A stretch of 50,181 bases of DNA from Haloarcula mannanilytica (lineage in GTDB: Archaea; Halobacteriota; Halobacteria; Halobacteriales; Haloarculaceae). Both the position numbers and the translations under genes were made by a program. The DNA lies in the NCBI RefSeq assembly GCF_005406125.1, contig NZ_BIXZ01000014.1, positions 1 to 50,181 on the forward strand. The letters run 5' to 3'. Position 1 is the stretch's first letter, and every line of letters begins with the position of its first letter. Below the pieces are notes generated by a model that saw only the letters and a list, made by a program, of their open reading frames with translations, made no database searches and was not told the origin of the DNA. Of the stretch, positions 42,675 through 50,181 are shown one piece after another.

Positions 42675-43652
42675 TCATAGTGAAGGGATGACCTCGTCGC
42701 CCATCACTTCGAAGAGACGTTCCGGTTCGGGGCTGGTGTTACCCAGCGCGATGCGGTCAAAGCCCATCTCGGCGTATTCCTCAAGTTGGGCGGCGATTGT
42801 CGAAGGGTCGTCGGCAATGAGGAACTTCGCCTCAATCTCTTCTTCGGTCGCCTTCTCCCCTTCCTGTTCGATCTCTTTAGGGTTGGCCATCGCGCGGTCG
42901 AAGACGTTCTGCGTCGTCGCCCACCACGGGCGGGTAGCTTCCACGGCGCGTTCGTAGTCCTCATCGTAGGATGCGATGACGAGTAGCGTCGTCTCGATGC
43001 TGTCCGGATCGCGACCTTCCTCCTCAGTGTAGCGGCGGATAGCGGGGTAGAGGCGGTCAGTGAACTCCTCTCCCTTTTTGACCGTGATGAAACCGTCGCC
43101 GTAGACGCTGGTCAGCGATGCCGTCGTCGGGCCGTTGGCGGCCAGGTGAATCTCTGGTCGCTCTTCGGGCATGGTGTAGAGCTTAGCCTCGTCAACCTCG
43201 AAGTGTTCACCTTCGTAGCTGAAGAAGTCGTCCGAGTCATAGAGTCCATGGATGATTTCTAGGGTCTCTTCAAGGCGGTCGCGACGCACTGAGTACTCCG
43301 GCCACTCGTGACCGAGGGGCTTCTCGTTCATTGCTTCACCCGTCGAGAGCCCGAGGACGACGCGTTCGCCGTGCATCTCCTGGCGGGTCGCAAAGGCCTG
43401 TGCCATCATCGCCGGGTGGTAATGTTCGCCAGCTGGCGTGACGCAGGTTCCAATCGGGATATCGACGCGTTCGGTGGCGGCCCCGAGCCAGGACCAGGCA
43501 AAGCCCGCCTCGGCGTCCGTGTGGAACCACGGGTGAAAATGATCCGAGGTCCAGATGAAGTCGTAGCCATTCTCCGAGGCAAGTTCGGAGTATTCCAGCA
43601 GTTCCGATGGGCTGTACTGCTCCTGGTGAGCCATGTAGTCGATTTTGACCAT
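42675..43652 (-). CDS. LLM-class (F420-dependent) oxidoreductase
   Basis: A 325-residue luciferase-like monooxygenase-fold protein of the group that includes F420-dependent glucose-6-phosphate and sugar dehydrogenases. Motifs: SENGYDFIWTSDHFHPWFHT, IPIGTCVTPAGEHYHPAMMA, RVVLGLSTGEAMNEKPLGHE, EIHLAANGPTTASLTSVYGD and GFDRIALGNTSPEPERLFE. The start used is the ATG of MVKIDYMAHQ (43652); the frame is open for 54 more codons without family resemblance. Haloarchaea make F420, so a hydride transfer step in sugar or cyclitol oxidation is plausible. Confidence 0.85.
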   Translation of the reverse strand: MVKIDYMAHQEQYSPSELLEYSELASENGYDFIWTSDHFHPWFHTDAEAGFAWSWLGAATERVDIPIGTCVTPAGEHYHPAMMAQAFATRQEMHGERVVLGLSTGEAMNEKPLGHEWPEYSVRRDRLEETLEIIHGLYDSDDFFSYEGEHFEVDEAKLYTMPEERPEIHLAANGPTTASLTSVYGDGFITVKKGEEFTDRLYPAIRRYTEEEGRDPDSIETTLLVIASYDEDYERAVEATRPWWATTQNVFDRAMANPKEIEQEGEKATEEEIEAKFLIADDPSTIAAQLEEYAEMGFDRIALGNTSPEPERLFEVMGDEVIPSL

Positions 43653-43870
43653 CGCAAGTTGGACTTGTGGTGTCCGTGTAATATCGTTTTCCCCCGCGGA
43701 CCGGTTCACGAACCGATGCGTTGCGACGAACCTCCGTACTCCTGTAGCATCCCACGTTCGTGCAGTGCGAACGCGCGATAAACTCTCTGGTTGGTGAATG
43801 AGGGGCTGACCCATGATAATTCGGGATAGGCCTACAATCGGTTACTTCGTCCGCTGTTTCCGATTAATTA

Positions 43871-43923
43871 TGTTCGTGTCTAACAAACACCCAAATCGTT
43901 CGTAGGTGACGAACACATTTATA
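43871..43923 (+). promoter_or_regulatory. Two inverted-repeat operators and TATA box of the IclR gene
   Basis: Two sites of the same design: TGTTCGT-N5-ACAAACA (43871-43889) and CGTTCGT-N5-ACGAACA (43897-43915), with centres 26 bases apart. The second abuts the TATA element TTTATA (43918-43923), which is 24-29 bases before the ATG at 43947. This is the expected layout for an autoregulated leaderless promoter. Confidence 0.65.
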
Positions 43924-43946
43924 CAGGTGGCGGTAAATGTCAGGGT

Positions 43947-44711
43947 ATGGCAACGCACGACGGGTCTCGAACGGTGGAGGCGGTCCAGACCACGCTTGAC
44001 ATCATCGAACTGCTCCTCGAACGGGACGGCGCCGGCATCACGGAGATTGCCTCTGAATTGGACCGGTCAAAGGGGACGATCCACGGGCACATGGCCACGC
44101 TCTCACAAAACGAGTTCGTCGTGAAGGAGGGCGAGACGTACCGTCTGAGTCTGCGATATCTTGAACTGGGGGAAAAGGTTCGTGACCGGCTCCAGATCTA
44201 TGATGTCGTCACAGAGGAACTCGACGACCTCTCTGCGTCCTGTGGCGAACTCGCCCAATTCGCAATGCCTGAACACGGGCGTGCTGTGTATATCTACAAG
44301 AGCGCCGGAGAGAAGGCTATCCAGTCTGCCTCATCCCCGGGGAAGCGAGAGTACATGCACTGTCTCTCGCTGGGCAAAGCGATGCTGGCACATATGCCCA
44401 GAGAACGCGTTGAAGAGATTATCGACCGCCACGGCCTCGTCGGATACACGGACAACACTATTACCGACCCCGACACGCTGTTCGAAGAACTCGAAACGAT
44501 CCGGGAGCGCGGCTACGCCTTCGACCGTGAGGAAAAGATCGAAGGCCTGCGTTGTGTCGCCGCCCCGGTGAAGACGAAAGAAGAGATAATCGGCGCGATC
44601 AGCATCTCTGGCCCCGCCAGTCGGTTTGAAGGCGAGTTCTACGAGGAGGAACTCCCCAGCAAAGTCACGCGGTCGGCAAACGTCATCGAAATCAACTCAC
44701 AGTTCTCGTAG
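43947..44711 (+). CDS. IclR-family transcriptional regulator
   Basis: A 254-residue IclR protein. The N-terminal winged HTH (residues about 10-70) reads TLDIIELLLERDGAGITEIA, SELDRSKGTIHGHMATL. The C-terminal effector domain has ELAQFAMPEHGRAVYIYKSA, YMHCLSLGKAMLAHMPRERV, RERGYAFDREEKIEGLRCVA and IGAISISGPASRFEGEF. Haloarchaeal IclR proteins such as XacR control sugar catabolism. This is the only regulator gene inside the cluster, at its right end, so it is the best candidate for its control, probably with a sugar-acid or cyclitol ligand. Confidence 0.9.
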   Translation: MATHDGSRTVEAVQTTLDIIELLLERDGAGITEIASELDRSKGTIHGHMATLSQNEFVVKEGETYRLSLRYLELGEKVRDRLQIYDVVTEELDDLSASCGELAQFAMPEHGRAVYIYKSAGEKAIQSASSPGKREYMHCLSLGKAMLAHMPRERVEEIIDRHGLVGYTDNTITDPDTLFEELETIRERGYAFDREEKIEGLRCVAAPVKTKEEIIGAISISGPASRFEGEFYEEELPSKVTRSANVIEINSQFS

Positions 44712-45351
44712 CTCCGCCAACCGCTATGATATGGAGTTCGCCAGACCCGAACACCAGCTGTCGGTGACAGGGACACAACGTCGTAGGGGATCCGGTTATC
44801 GGATCAGAACAGTAATCCCAGTTCCTGGTAACACACGTACGACTGTTATCCTTGATATCCACACTGATATTCATAATTTATCAGAAGGCCAATTCACAAC
44901 CCGCCAGCGGTAATGTACCGAACCAGAGTTCGGTTATCGTATCCGTGGTTCGGCTCAACGACCAGCAGTTCTGGCGATATACCACCGCGAACCTACTGAC
45001 AAATCAATTCTCTATTTGCGGTTCTCTTCGGCCACAATAACCACTCCTTCTGAAATCTCTCTCAACGAACCACGGCCGACACACGATGTCGAAACAGCGT
45101 CTTTCGTTGACGACGCAACATCCCCCAAAGTGTTCTTCAACGAACTATACTCCAATTTCAATCAGAATGCCACGGAAGCCCGAACGTCACCAAACGTATA
45201 TATTGAGCAATTAAATCTCAAATCATTCGCTTTCAGAACATTTTAGCCACGTCAAACTGAGCACAACCGAAGGTTGGTTCCAAAGCTTCGCTTATTGGCA
45301 CAGTGCTCCTAACGAAACACCATCAAATAGGGCAGATAGACTTCTTTGCGC
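44712..45351. other. Gene-poor gap
   Basis: About 640 bases between the IclR gene and the SMC-like gene stop. An open frame at 45016-45246 (SEISLNEPRPTHDVETASFV...) has no recognised family or promoter. The stretch becomes AT-rich towards 45200. Confidence 0.4.
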
Positions 45352-47313
45352 TTAGAGCGATGTGATGCGATTGAAGTCGTCGTCGAGCGCCTGGGCGTCC
45401 TCCGGCAGGAGGGCGACGACCAGATGCTCGGCGTAGTCGGCGAAGTACTCGACGAGTTCGGCGATCCGTGCCGAGTCGATGGCCTCCAGCGAGTCAAGCA
45501 GCATGAACGGAACGCTCTCGTGGAGGTCATGCACCAGATAGCCCGCAAGCGCGAAGATGAGCCCCGTCACTTCGCGTTCGCTCTCGCTCAAGTGCTCGAT
45601 GGTGTCTTCGTAGGCCGCGCCGTTCTCCGTCGTCCGGACGATGTGGAGTTCGAACACCGTTCGGTCGACCTTCTGACGGCCCTCGCGAACGGTCTGCTCG
45701 ACGCGCTCGATCCAGATGCGTTCGAGGTTCTCGTACTCCAGAATGCCGAGAATGGCGTCCATGTGCTCGTTGAACTGGTCGACAGCGTTGGCCTCGATCT
45801 GGTCGATCTTCGTTCGCTTGTCGGTGAGTTCATCCACTAGCGCATCGCGTTCCTCGCGGAGGTCGTCGGCCTGCTCGACCATCGCTTCGATTTCCTCGAT
45901 TTCCTCGCTCACGTCGTCGAGGTCTGATTCCAGGCTGTCGATCTCGAACTCCAACTGGTTGGCCTCCCGGTGCAGCGAGAGTATCTCGTCGAAGTCCTCG
46001 GATTCGAGGTTGTCGACCTCGTCTTCCAGTGACTCGACATCCTCGGTCAGCTCCTCGCGGCGATCCTTCAGGGAGGTGATCTGCTCTTCGCGGCGCTCGA
46101 TCTCCGTTTCGGTCTCCGTGATCTTTCGCTCGACGTTCTCGCGGCGGCGCTGCTTTTTCTCGGCCTCGCGCTGGTCGGACTTGAGGTCGTCGAGCTCTGA
46201 TTTGATGTCGTTGAGGTCTTCGACTTTCTGCCGGCGGAGGTCCTGCAGGCGCTCGACGGTGTCTTCGATCTGCTCGCGGTCGACCGTCGACCCACACGTC
46301 CAGCAGACGACGGATTCGCCGTCGTCGCCTTCGAGGAGTTGCTCCGTGACATCGCCATCGGAGCCCTCTGGCGCGTCTTCGAGCGACTGGATGACGTCGT
46401 AGTCTTCCTCTTCGAGGCGCTCCTCGTTGTACTGGATGAGGCTCTGCAGGTCGGATATCTCGCTGTTCAGTTGCTGACGCTGGTCACGCAGGGTTGCGAT
46501 CTCGTCTTCGAGGTGCTGCTGGTCGCCCATCGGCGTCTCGGGCAGTTCGTCCAGTTCGTCCTTGAGATCGGACCGTTCGCGTTTCAGCGAAGAAATGCTC
46601 TCTTCCTGGGCCTCGATGTCCCGGCGGACGGATTCGAGGTCGGACCGCGTCGAACGGAGTTCGTCGAGCTTCTCTTCGAGCACGTCCTGTTCCTGGCGGC
46701 TCTCCTCGATATCCCGGCTGCTGTTGTCGATTTCCTCTTCGCGCTCAGCCAGTTCCTCGCGTTTCTCCTCGATCTGCTCGCGGAGTTCGGTCCGGCGCTG
46801 TTCGAGGTCCGGGAGGTCACGCTGGCGGGATTCGATAGTGGCGAGTTCGTCGTTTATCTCGCCTTTTTCCTCCTCTAGTTGTTCGACCTCAGAGCGGATG
46901 GCGTCGATGTCGACCGGCCGCATGATGATTTCGCGGAGGTCGTCACCTCGTGCCACGGAGCGGCGCGCCTCGTTGGTTTCGAGCAGGAACGCGAACAGGT
47001 CGGCGACTTCAGGGTCGTCGAGATAGCCCTCGCCGTTGAACTGGACGGCGTCCCCCGCTCGCGTGAGTGTGCGCTCGTATATCTCATCCCCGTACGTGAG
47101 GGTAACGCTCCCCTCATCGGCATCGCCTTTCAGCGTCGCCTGCGTGCTTCCCATCGCCGCCATGATAGATTGCAGAAACGATGTCCGGTTCGTCGCGTTC
47201 TTGCCCGTCAGGACCGTTACGCCCGGCGGAATATCGACTGTCGTCTCGTCGATCCCACCGATATTGGCCACTTCAAAGTGGGCGACACTAGATTCTTTCT
47301 TTGATTCTGCCAT
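45352..47313 (-). CDS. Archaeal SMC-like coiled-coil ATPase (Rad50/Sph-type)
   Basis: A 653-residue protein. The N-terminal ATPase part has a degenerate P-loop, TGKNATNRTSF (about 36-46), where the canonical Lys is Arg. Long Glu/Arg-rich coiled coils (about 125-330 and 345-545) flank a zinc-hook-like CWTC (Cys337, Cys340). The C-terminal lobe has a signature-like LSESEREVTGLIFALAG and a Walker-B-like PFMLLDSLEAID (about 605), with Ser where Glu is usual. These traits match archaea-specific SMC-related (Sph-like) proteins from memory. The TATA box 23-30 bases upstream fixes the start at MAESKKESS. A role in DNA organisation or plasmid maintenance is inferred. Confidence 0.82.
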   Translation of the reverse strand: MAESKKESSVAHFEVANIGGIDETTVDIPPGVTVLTGKNATNRTSFLQSIMAAMGSTQATLKGDADEGSVTLTYGDEIYERTLTRAGDAVQFNGEGYLDDPEVADLFAFLLETNEARRSVARGDDLREIIMRPVDIDAIRSEVEQLEEEKGEINDELATIESRQRDLPDLEQRRTELREQIEEKREELAEREEEIDNSSRDIEESRQEQDVLEEKLDELRSTRSDLESVRRDIEAQEESISSLKRERSDLKDELDELPETPMGDQQHLEDEIATLRDQRQQLNSEISDLQSLIQYNEERLEEEDYDVIQSLEDAPEGSDGDVTEQLLEGDDGESVVCWTCGSTVDREQIEDTVERLQDLRRQKVEDLNDIKSELDDLKSDQREAEKKQRRRENVERKITETETEIERREEQITSLKDRREELTEDVESLEDEVDNLESEDFDEILSLHREANQLEFEIDSLESDLDDVSEEIEEIEAMVEQADDLREERDALVDELTDKRTKIDQIEANAVDQFNEHMDAILGILEYENLERIWIERVEQTVREGRQKVDRTVFELHIVRTTENGAAYEDTIEHLSESEREVTGLIFALAGYLVHDLHESVPFMLLDSLEAIDSARIAELVEYFADYAEHLVVALLPEDAQALDDDFNRITSL

Positions 47314-47335
47314 TATGGACATATAGTAGAAGAAG

Positions 47336-47343
47336 GTATAAAA
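47336..47343 (-). promoter_or_regulatory. TATA box of the SMC-like gene
   Basis: The minus-strand TTTTATAC lies 23-30 bases before the ATG at 47311-47313. The spacing favours this start over the in-frame ATG 9 bases upstream. Confidence 0.55.
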
Positions 47344-48047
47344 TGATACTGCACCGAGATGGTCAGTTTTGGCCGTCATATCGGCAGCCAGTCAATTCTA
47401 TGATTGGTTCCATAGATTTACCTCACGTATTCGTGGCCAACTCATAGATCGAACAGTAGTTACCTGAGACTTCGATGGCAGCCGCCTCCATCGTACTGCA
47501 TGACGAGTTCGTCAAGTCAGTTGCTTGGGAGAGGCAACTCCTCTTGCAGGTTGCCGTCACTGTCGTTGTCACAACCATGTTCGGATAGTATCCAAACCAA
47601 TGGAGTCCGAATGGACGGAGCCGAAGCATTGGACCGAACGGAGTTGTTCTTGATACCAATCTCCTTGCACACAAAGTGCGATTCAAACTATTCATGTTCG
47701 GTTCTGCTGTAGATACCATTTCAGTCCAAAGGCGTTCAATACGAAATCGTCTTAAATGACGGAATTTAGTCAGAAATAGATCTATACCATCCTAAAAAAT
47801 GAATAATACAATCAAATTAAATGGTAGTAGTGGTAACTAGCCAAAACCAAGATATATACTAGTGGATTTGGCCTCAATAAATCCAAATGAAATAGCTCGG
47901 GCAAGCCTGAGTTTACCAATCTGAAGATCGAGTCCTTGACGGAGCTGGTATCTGGAGAGCTGTTATTATCGGTTGGCCGTTGACGCATTACTCTACGCCA
48001 AAACTGCTATACCTGTTGCAAGAATTTCAGTCGGTTCAGTATTTATG
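47344..48047. other. Gap, increasingly AT-rich toward the partition locus
   Basis: Short open frames around 47420-47720 on both strands match no family I know. From 47750 on the sequence is AT-rich and leads into the palindromic repeats at 48048. It could hold plasmid cis-elements, but no iterons were seen by eye. Confidence 0.4.
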
Positions 48048-48078
48048 AATAGTATACTATCTTAAAATAGTATACTAC
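48048..48078. repeat. Partition-type palindromic repeat, copy downstream of parA operon
   Basis: Two copies of the 12-base palindrome ATAGTATACTAT (48049-48060, and 48067-48078 with last base C) are separated by CTTAAA. It lies just after the stop of the small partner gene. The flank ATTTATGAATAGT (48041-48053) recurs exactly inverted at 49503-49515. Confidence 0.75.
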
Positions 48079-48082
48079 TTTT

Positions 48083-48475
48083 CTATTCTAAAGACTGGGT
48101 TTCACGCGCTTGTTCGAACCGTTTGGCGACCTCATCCACGAGATCTTCTTCCACGACGGTCCGGAGAAGAGCATCCGTCATCTCCCGAACCACGATGTTC
48201 TGGTAGCCCTGCTGATTGAGTTCACGCTCCAGTTCGTATTTCAGCCACGAATCGAAGTTCTCGATTGTTTCCTCACGGGCATAGAACGGCCGCTGGTTGG
48301 CTTCTTCATAGCTGAATGCACTATCGGTCATCGGATCTCGTTGCTCGACGGACTCCCGAGAATGTGACTCTTCAGTCACCGTTGATTCGGATCCATCATC
48401 TGTGTCCTGTGATTCGTTATCTGGTTCATCTTCGAGCGTCTCCCCGAGATCAGCAAACGGATCGTCCTCAGCCAT
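48083..48475 (-). CDS. Small ParA partner protein (putative centromere-binding)
   Basis: A 130-residue acidic protein from the ATG at 48473-48475 (MAEDDPFADLGE). The first ~60 residues are disordered and rich in Asp, Glu and Ser. The C-terminal part (NFDSWLKYELERELNQQGYQ; VVREMTDALLRTVVEEDLVD) looks like a compact helical domain. Its start overlaps the ParA stop by 8 bases, so the pair is translationally coupled, and palindromic repeats flank the operon. By analogy with ParA partner proteins it should bind those repeats; no standard ParB signature is present. Confidence 0.7.
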   Translation of the reverse strand: MAEDDPFADLGETLEDEPDNESQDTDDGSESTVTEESHSRESVEQRDPMTDSAFSYEEANQRPFYAREETIENFDSWLKYELERELNQQGYQNIVVREMTDALLRTVVEEDLVDEVAKRFEQARETQSLE

Positions 48476-49415
48476 GGCGGACCACCTCCCCGGCTTCAAC
48501 GATGTGTGCCAATTCATCGAAACACTTCAGTTGGTCACAGTCTGGATCGTAGTCCAGCAGTGGCTTTCGTTCGCCGTAGGCTTTCGTGATGCTAGTACGG
48601 TCCCGAATGCCCGGTGAGGGGTTGCTGTCGCCGACATCAACAGCGTTCCAGTCCGTAATCCGCGCGAAATTTGGAATACGATCCTGGAGGGTATCGTGCG
48701 AATTGAGCCGTTCAAGCAGCTGGCGGTCCTGTGTTTGTTGGTCGATACGGCCGCTCAACATATTCGGAACCAAGGCTAGAACGTCGACATCCATGTGCTG
48801 CCGGAGCGGTGAGATCTGTCGCTCAATAGTTCGCTCTAGGCCAGCCATTGCCTCGTTCCCGGGAGCGAGGGGAAGCACAAGATTCCCCGTCGCGACCAGC
48901 GCATTGTCTGTGAGCCGAGACCGATAGGCCGGCGAATCCGTCACGATATAATCGTACATGTCCCCAAGAAGTGGATCGACGACCGCTCGTTTGAGCAGCG
49001 CAGAGGGCTGGAACACGTCGCCGACGACAATCTCCCGTTCAACCTGTTCTAAGTCCTCGCTGGATGGGAGAATATCGAACTCAAAGCCGGTATCATAGAC
49101 GACAGAAGCCGGGTCAGCATCGTCGAAGAAGACATCGCCAATTGTCTCGTCTGTGTTGTGATATTGATCATCGAATCCTAGGCCGACGGATGCATGGCCG
49201 TTCGGGTCAAGATCAATGAGGAGAGTGTTGTGGCCTTGGGCGGCCAACTGCCGGGTAAGGTTCACAGCGAGCGTCGATTTGCCAACGCCTCCCTTCAGCA
49301 TGCAAACCGAAACAGCACGAGAATTCCCGTTGGTTTGTCCCGAGTTATATGGGCTATTTGGACTATTCGTGCTATCTATACTATTCGTTCTATCTGAACC
49401 ACTCATACTATTCAT
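48468..49415 (-). CDS. parA: ParA/MinD-family partition ATPase
   Basis: A 315-residue ATPase with the deviant Walker A KGGVGKSTLAVNL (41-53) and LLIDLDPNGHASVGLGFDD, and DYIVTDSPAYRSRLTDN as the second acidic motif. It is typical of plasmid ParA proteins in haloarchaea. The N-terminal ~33 residues are Asn/Ser-rich (DRTNSIDSTNSPNSPYNSG), encoded by repeated ACTATTC-like DNA. The start is the ATG at 49413-49415 or 49404-49406. It is followed by an overlapping small partner gene, and both ends of the operon carry the same palindromic repeats. It should drive segregation of the replicon. Confidence 0.9.
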   Translation of the reverse strand: MNSMSGSDRTNSIDSTNSPNSPYNSGQTNGNSRAVSVCMLKGGVGKSTLAVNLTRQLAAQGHNTLLIDLDPNGHASVGLGFDDQYHNTDETIGDVFFDDADPASVVYDTGFEFDILPSSEDLEQVEREIVVGDVFQPSALLKRAVVDPLLGDMYDYIVTDSPAYRSRLTDNALVATGNLVLPLAPGNEAMAGLERTIERQISPLRQHMDVDVLALVPNMLSGRIDQQTQDRQLLERLNSHDTLQDRIPNFARITDWNAVDVGDSNPSPGIRDRTSITKAYGERKPLLDYDPDCDQLKCFDELAHIVEAGEVVRHG

Positions 49416-49458
49416 CAGTATACACCCCTCTCGACTTAACTTTGTGGTGAATAGTTTA

Positions 49459-49489
49459 GATAGTATACTATTTTAAAATAGTATACTAT
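49459..49489. repeat. Partition-type palindromic repeat, copy upstream of parA
   Basis: Two perfect ATAGTATACTAT palindromes (49460-49471, 49478-49489) are separated by TTTAAA, so the whole 30 bases is itself a perfect palindrome. It lies 44 bases before the parA start, over the expected promoter. It is thus both a possible parS and an autoregulatory operator. Confidence 0.8.
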
Positions 49490-49556
49490 CTTATTTAATC
49501 GCACTATTCATAAATATCGAAAATTTCATCAGTAGGGTCCAATGCCGGATTTTGTA

Positions 49557-49587
49557 GATAGTCTTCTATTTTAGAATATTATTCTAT
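49557..49587. repeat. Degenerate third copy of the palindromic repeat
   Basis: This 31-base stretch (GATAGTCTTCTATTTTAG...) matches 49459-49489 at 26 of 31 positions. It begins 98 bases further on, before the plus-strand hypothetical gene. Confidence 0.6.
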
Positions 49588-49677
49588 TTCCAAATAGCTC
49601 TATCTGCAGTTAGAATCTCGAGAGTACGGAGACTATCAAGGTGGATTTGTGTCACCTCGCGACTGGAGGTTCCCACC

Positions 49678-49965
49678 GTGTCCAATCCAGATAACGTTGA
49701 CAGCCGCGTTTTGCTTACTGAACTTGCAACCTACCAGAACCGAAAGCTCCTGCTCTGGCAACTCGCAGCCGACGGCCGCTCGTTCTGCGGTGTCCGATTC
49801 GTTGCTCGGGAACGCGACCTGCAGAACGCGCCCGTTAAGAAACAAGTTCAGGCCTTCGTCGACGACATGCTCTCAGATGGTGAGATCCGGCCAGAATACG
49901 ATGCGATGGCTGACTGGGAAGCGCTTGAAGCAGCCCACGGTGACACTGCCGACCAGTTCCTCTAG
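49678..49965 (+). CDS. Hypothetical small acidic protein
   Basis: A 95-residue protein from a GTG start (VSNPDNVDSRVLLTELATYQ). It is helical with no TM segment or signal, and contains LLLWQLAADGRSFCGVRFVA and VKKQVQAFVDDMLSDGEIRP. I do not recognise the family; a helical nucleic-acid-binding fold is possible. It is divergent from parA, and the palindromic repeats lie between them, so it may belong to plasmid maintenance. Confidence 0.6.
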   Translation: MSNPDNVDSRVLLTELATYQNRKLLLWQLAADGRSFCGVRFVARERDLQNAPVKKQVQAFVDDMLSDGEIRPEYDAMADWEALEAAHGDTADQFL

Positions 49966-50132
49966 ATAGGACTCCTCCGAAAGAGCGATTTTGTGTCGCC
50001 TCAGTGGCTGGAGGCTTTCCAGTATGTTGCCTACAGCCGATGTTCCGTTCGAACGGCTCTGGTGAATCGCTGGACAGCGTCGGTTTCGACCGTCAGAACT
50101 AGGAAGTTGAAGCGGGAAACCGCCGATGGTCT

Positions 50133-50181
50133 ATGTCGAAGATTTCCCGCTTCACGAGCAAAGCGGTCCAGTTAGCTAAAA
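50133..50181 (+). mobile_element. IS5-type transposase, N-terminal start cut by the window end
   Basis: ATG at 50133 begins MSKISRFTSKAVQLAK, the usual N-terminus of a haloarchaeal IS5-type transposase group. Only 16 codons are inside the window, so whether the element is intact cannot be judged. Confidence 0.7.

Noticed and set aside
45716-46402. 228-codon serine-rich plus-strand frame
   Set aside because: The low-complexity Ser/Arg composition is the expected antisense of the Glu/Arg-rich coiled coil of the SMC-like gene.
1-50181. CRISPR array, tRNA or rRNA genes
   Set aside because: No regularly spaced repeats and no tRNA- or rRNA-like sequence were noticed on reading. A covariance-model search would be needed to exclude a tRNA firmly.

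Overview
The window reads as haloarchaeal DNA: acidic proteins rich in Asp and Glu, GC-rich genes separated by AT-rich gaps, Tat-dependent lipoproteins, ISH3-type transposase remnants, an HTH-10 (Bat-like) regulator, an archaeal SMC-like ATPase, and TATA boxes placed 23-33 bases before start codons as expected for leaderless archaeal mRNAs. The many broken insertion sequences and a ParA-type partition locus with palindromic repeats suggest a megaplasmid or accessory replicon. This is inference; no replication gene was recognised.

Layout. (1) 1-6016: an iron/siderophore-type ABC transporter (binding protein, permease, ATPase) with a downstream HTH regulator. Two nearly identical DtxR-like boxes lie before the binding protein and the regulator. 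The segment has the same ~93-base IS5-like transposase tail at both ends, and includes an O-methyltransferase gene cut off beside an ISH3-type remnant. (2) 6017-7612: an AT-rich gap and a second ISH3-type remnant. (3) 7779-14700: a UspA protein and a rearranged proline-utilisation region: proline dehydrogenase, a deletion scar joining an aldehyde dehydrogenase start to a membrane-protein tail, an HTH-10 regulator, a CoA-transferase tail, then an intact transporter/small partner/proline racemase-family operon. (4) 14700-21617: more IS debris, a sugar porter, PEP synthase, a type II NADH dehydrogenase-like flavoprotein and a second UspA.

(5) 22085-44711 is one large catabolic cluster. It holds three IolE-like TIM-barrel proteins, two Gfo/Idh/MocA (IolG-like) dehydrogenases, a CUT2-type sugar/cyclitol ABC transporter whose permease carries a Yip1-like C-terminal domain, an aldo/keto reductase, an SDR, two zinc dehydrogenases (one resembling scyllo-inosose dehydrogenase), an enolase-superfamily dehydratase, an HpcH/HpaI aldolase, a CoA-acylating semialdehyde dehydrogenase (IolA/MmsA), a TPP-dependent acetolactate-synthase-like enzyme (possible IolD counterpart), an F420-type LLM oxidoreductase, a DMT transporter with a nonsense codon, and an IclR regulator with two inverted-repeat operators at its promoter. 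The set suggests oxidative breakdown of a cyclitol (inositol/inosose) or related sugar acid without phosphorylation. No IolB or IolC is visible, so the route would differ from the bacterial iol pathway. It is the best candidate here for an undescribed system.

(6) 45352-50181: an SMC-like coiled-coil ATPase with a degenerate Walker A and a CxxC hook, a ParA plus small partner operon bracketed by 30-base palindromic repeats, a small hypothetical gene, and the first codons of an IS5-type transposase cut by the window end.
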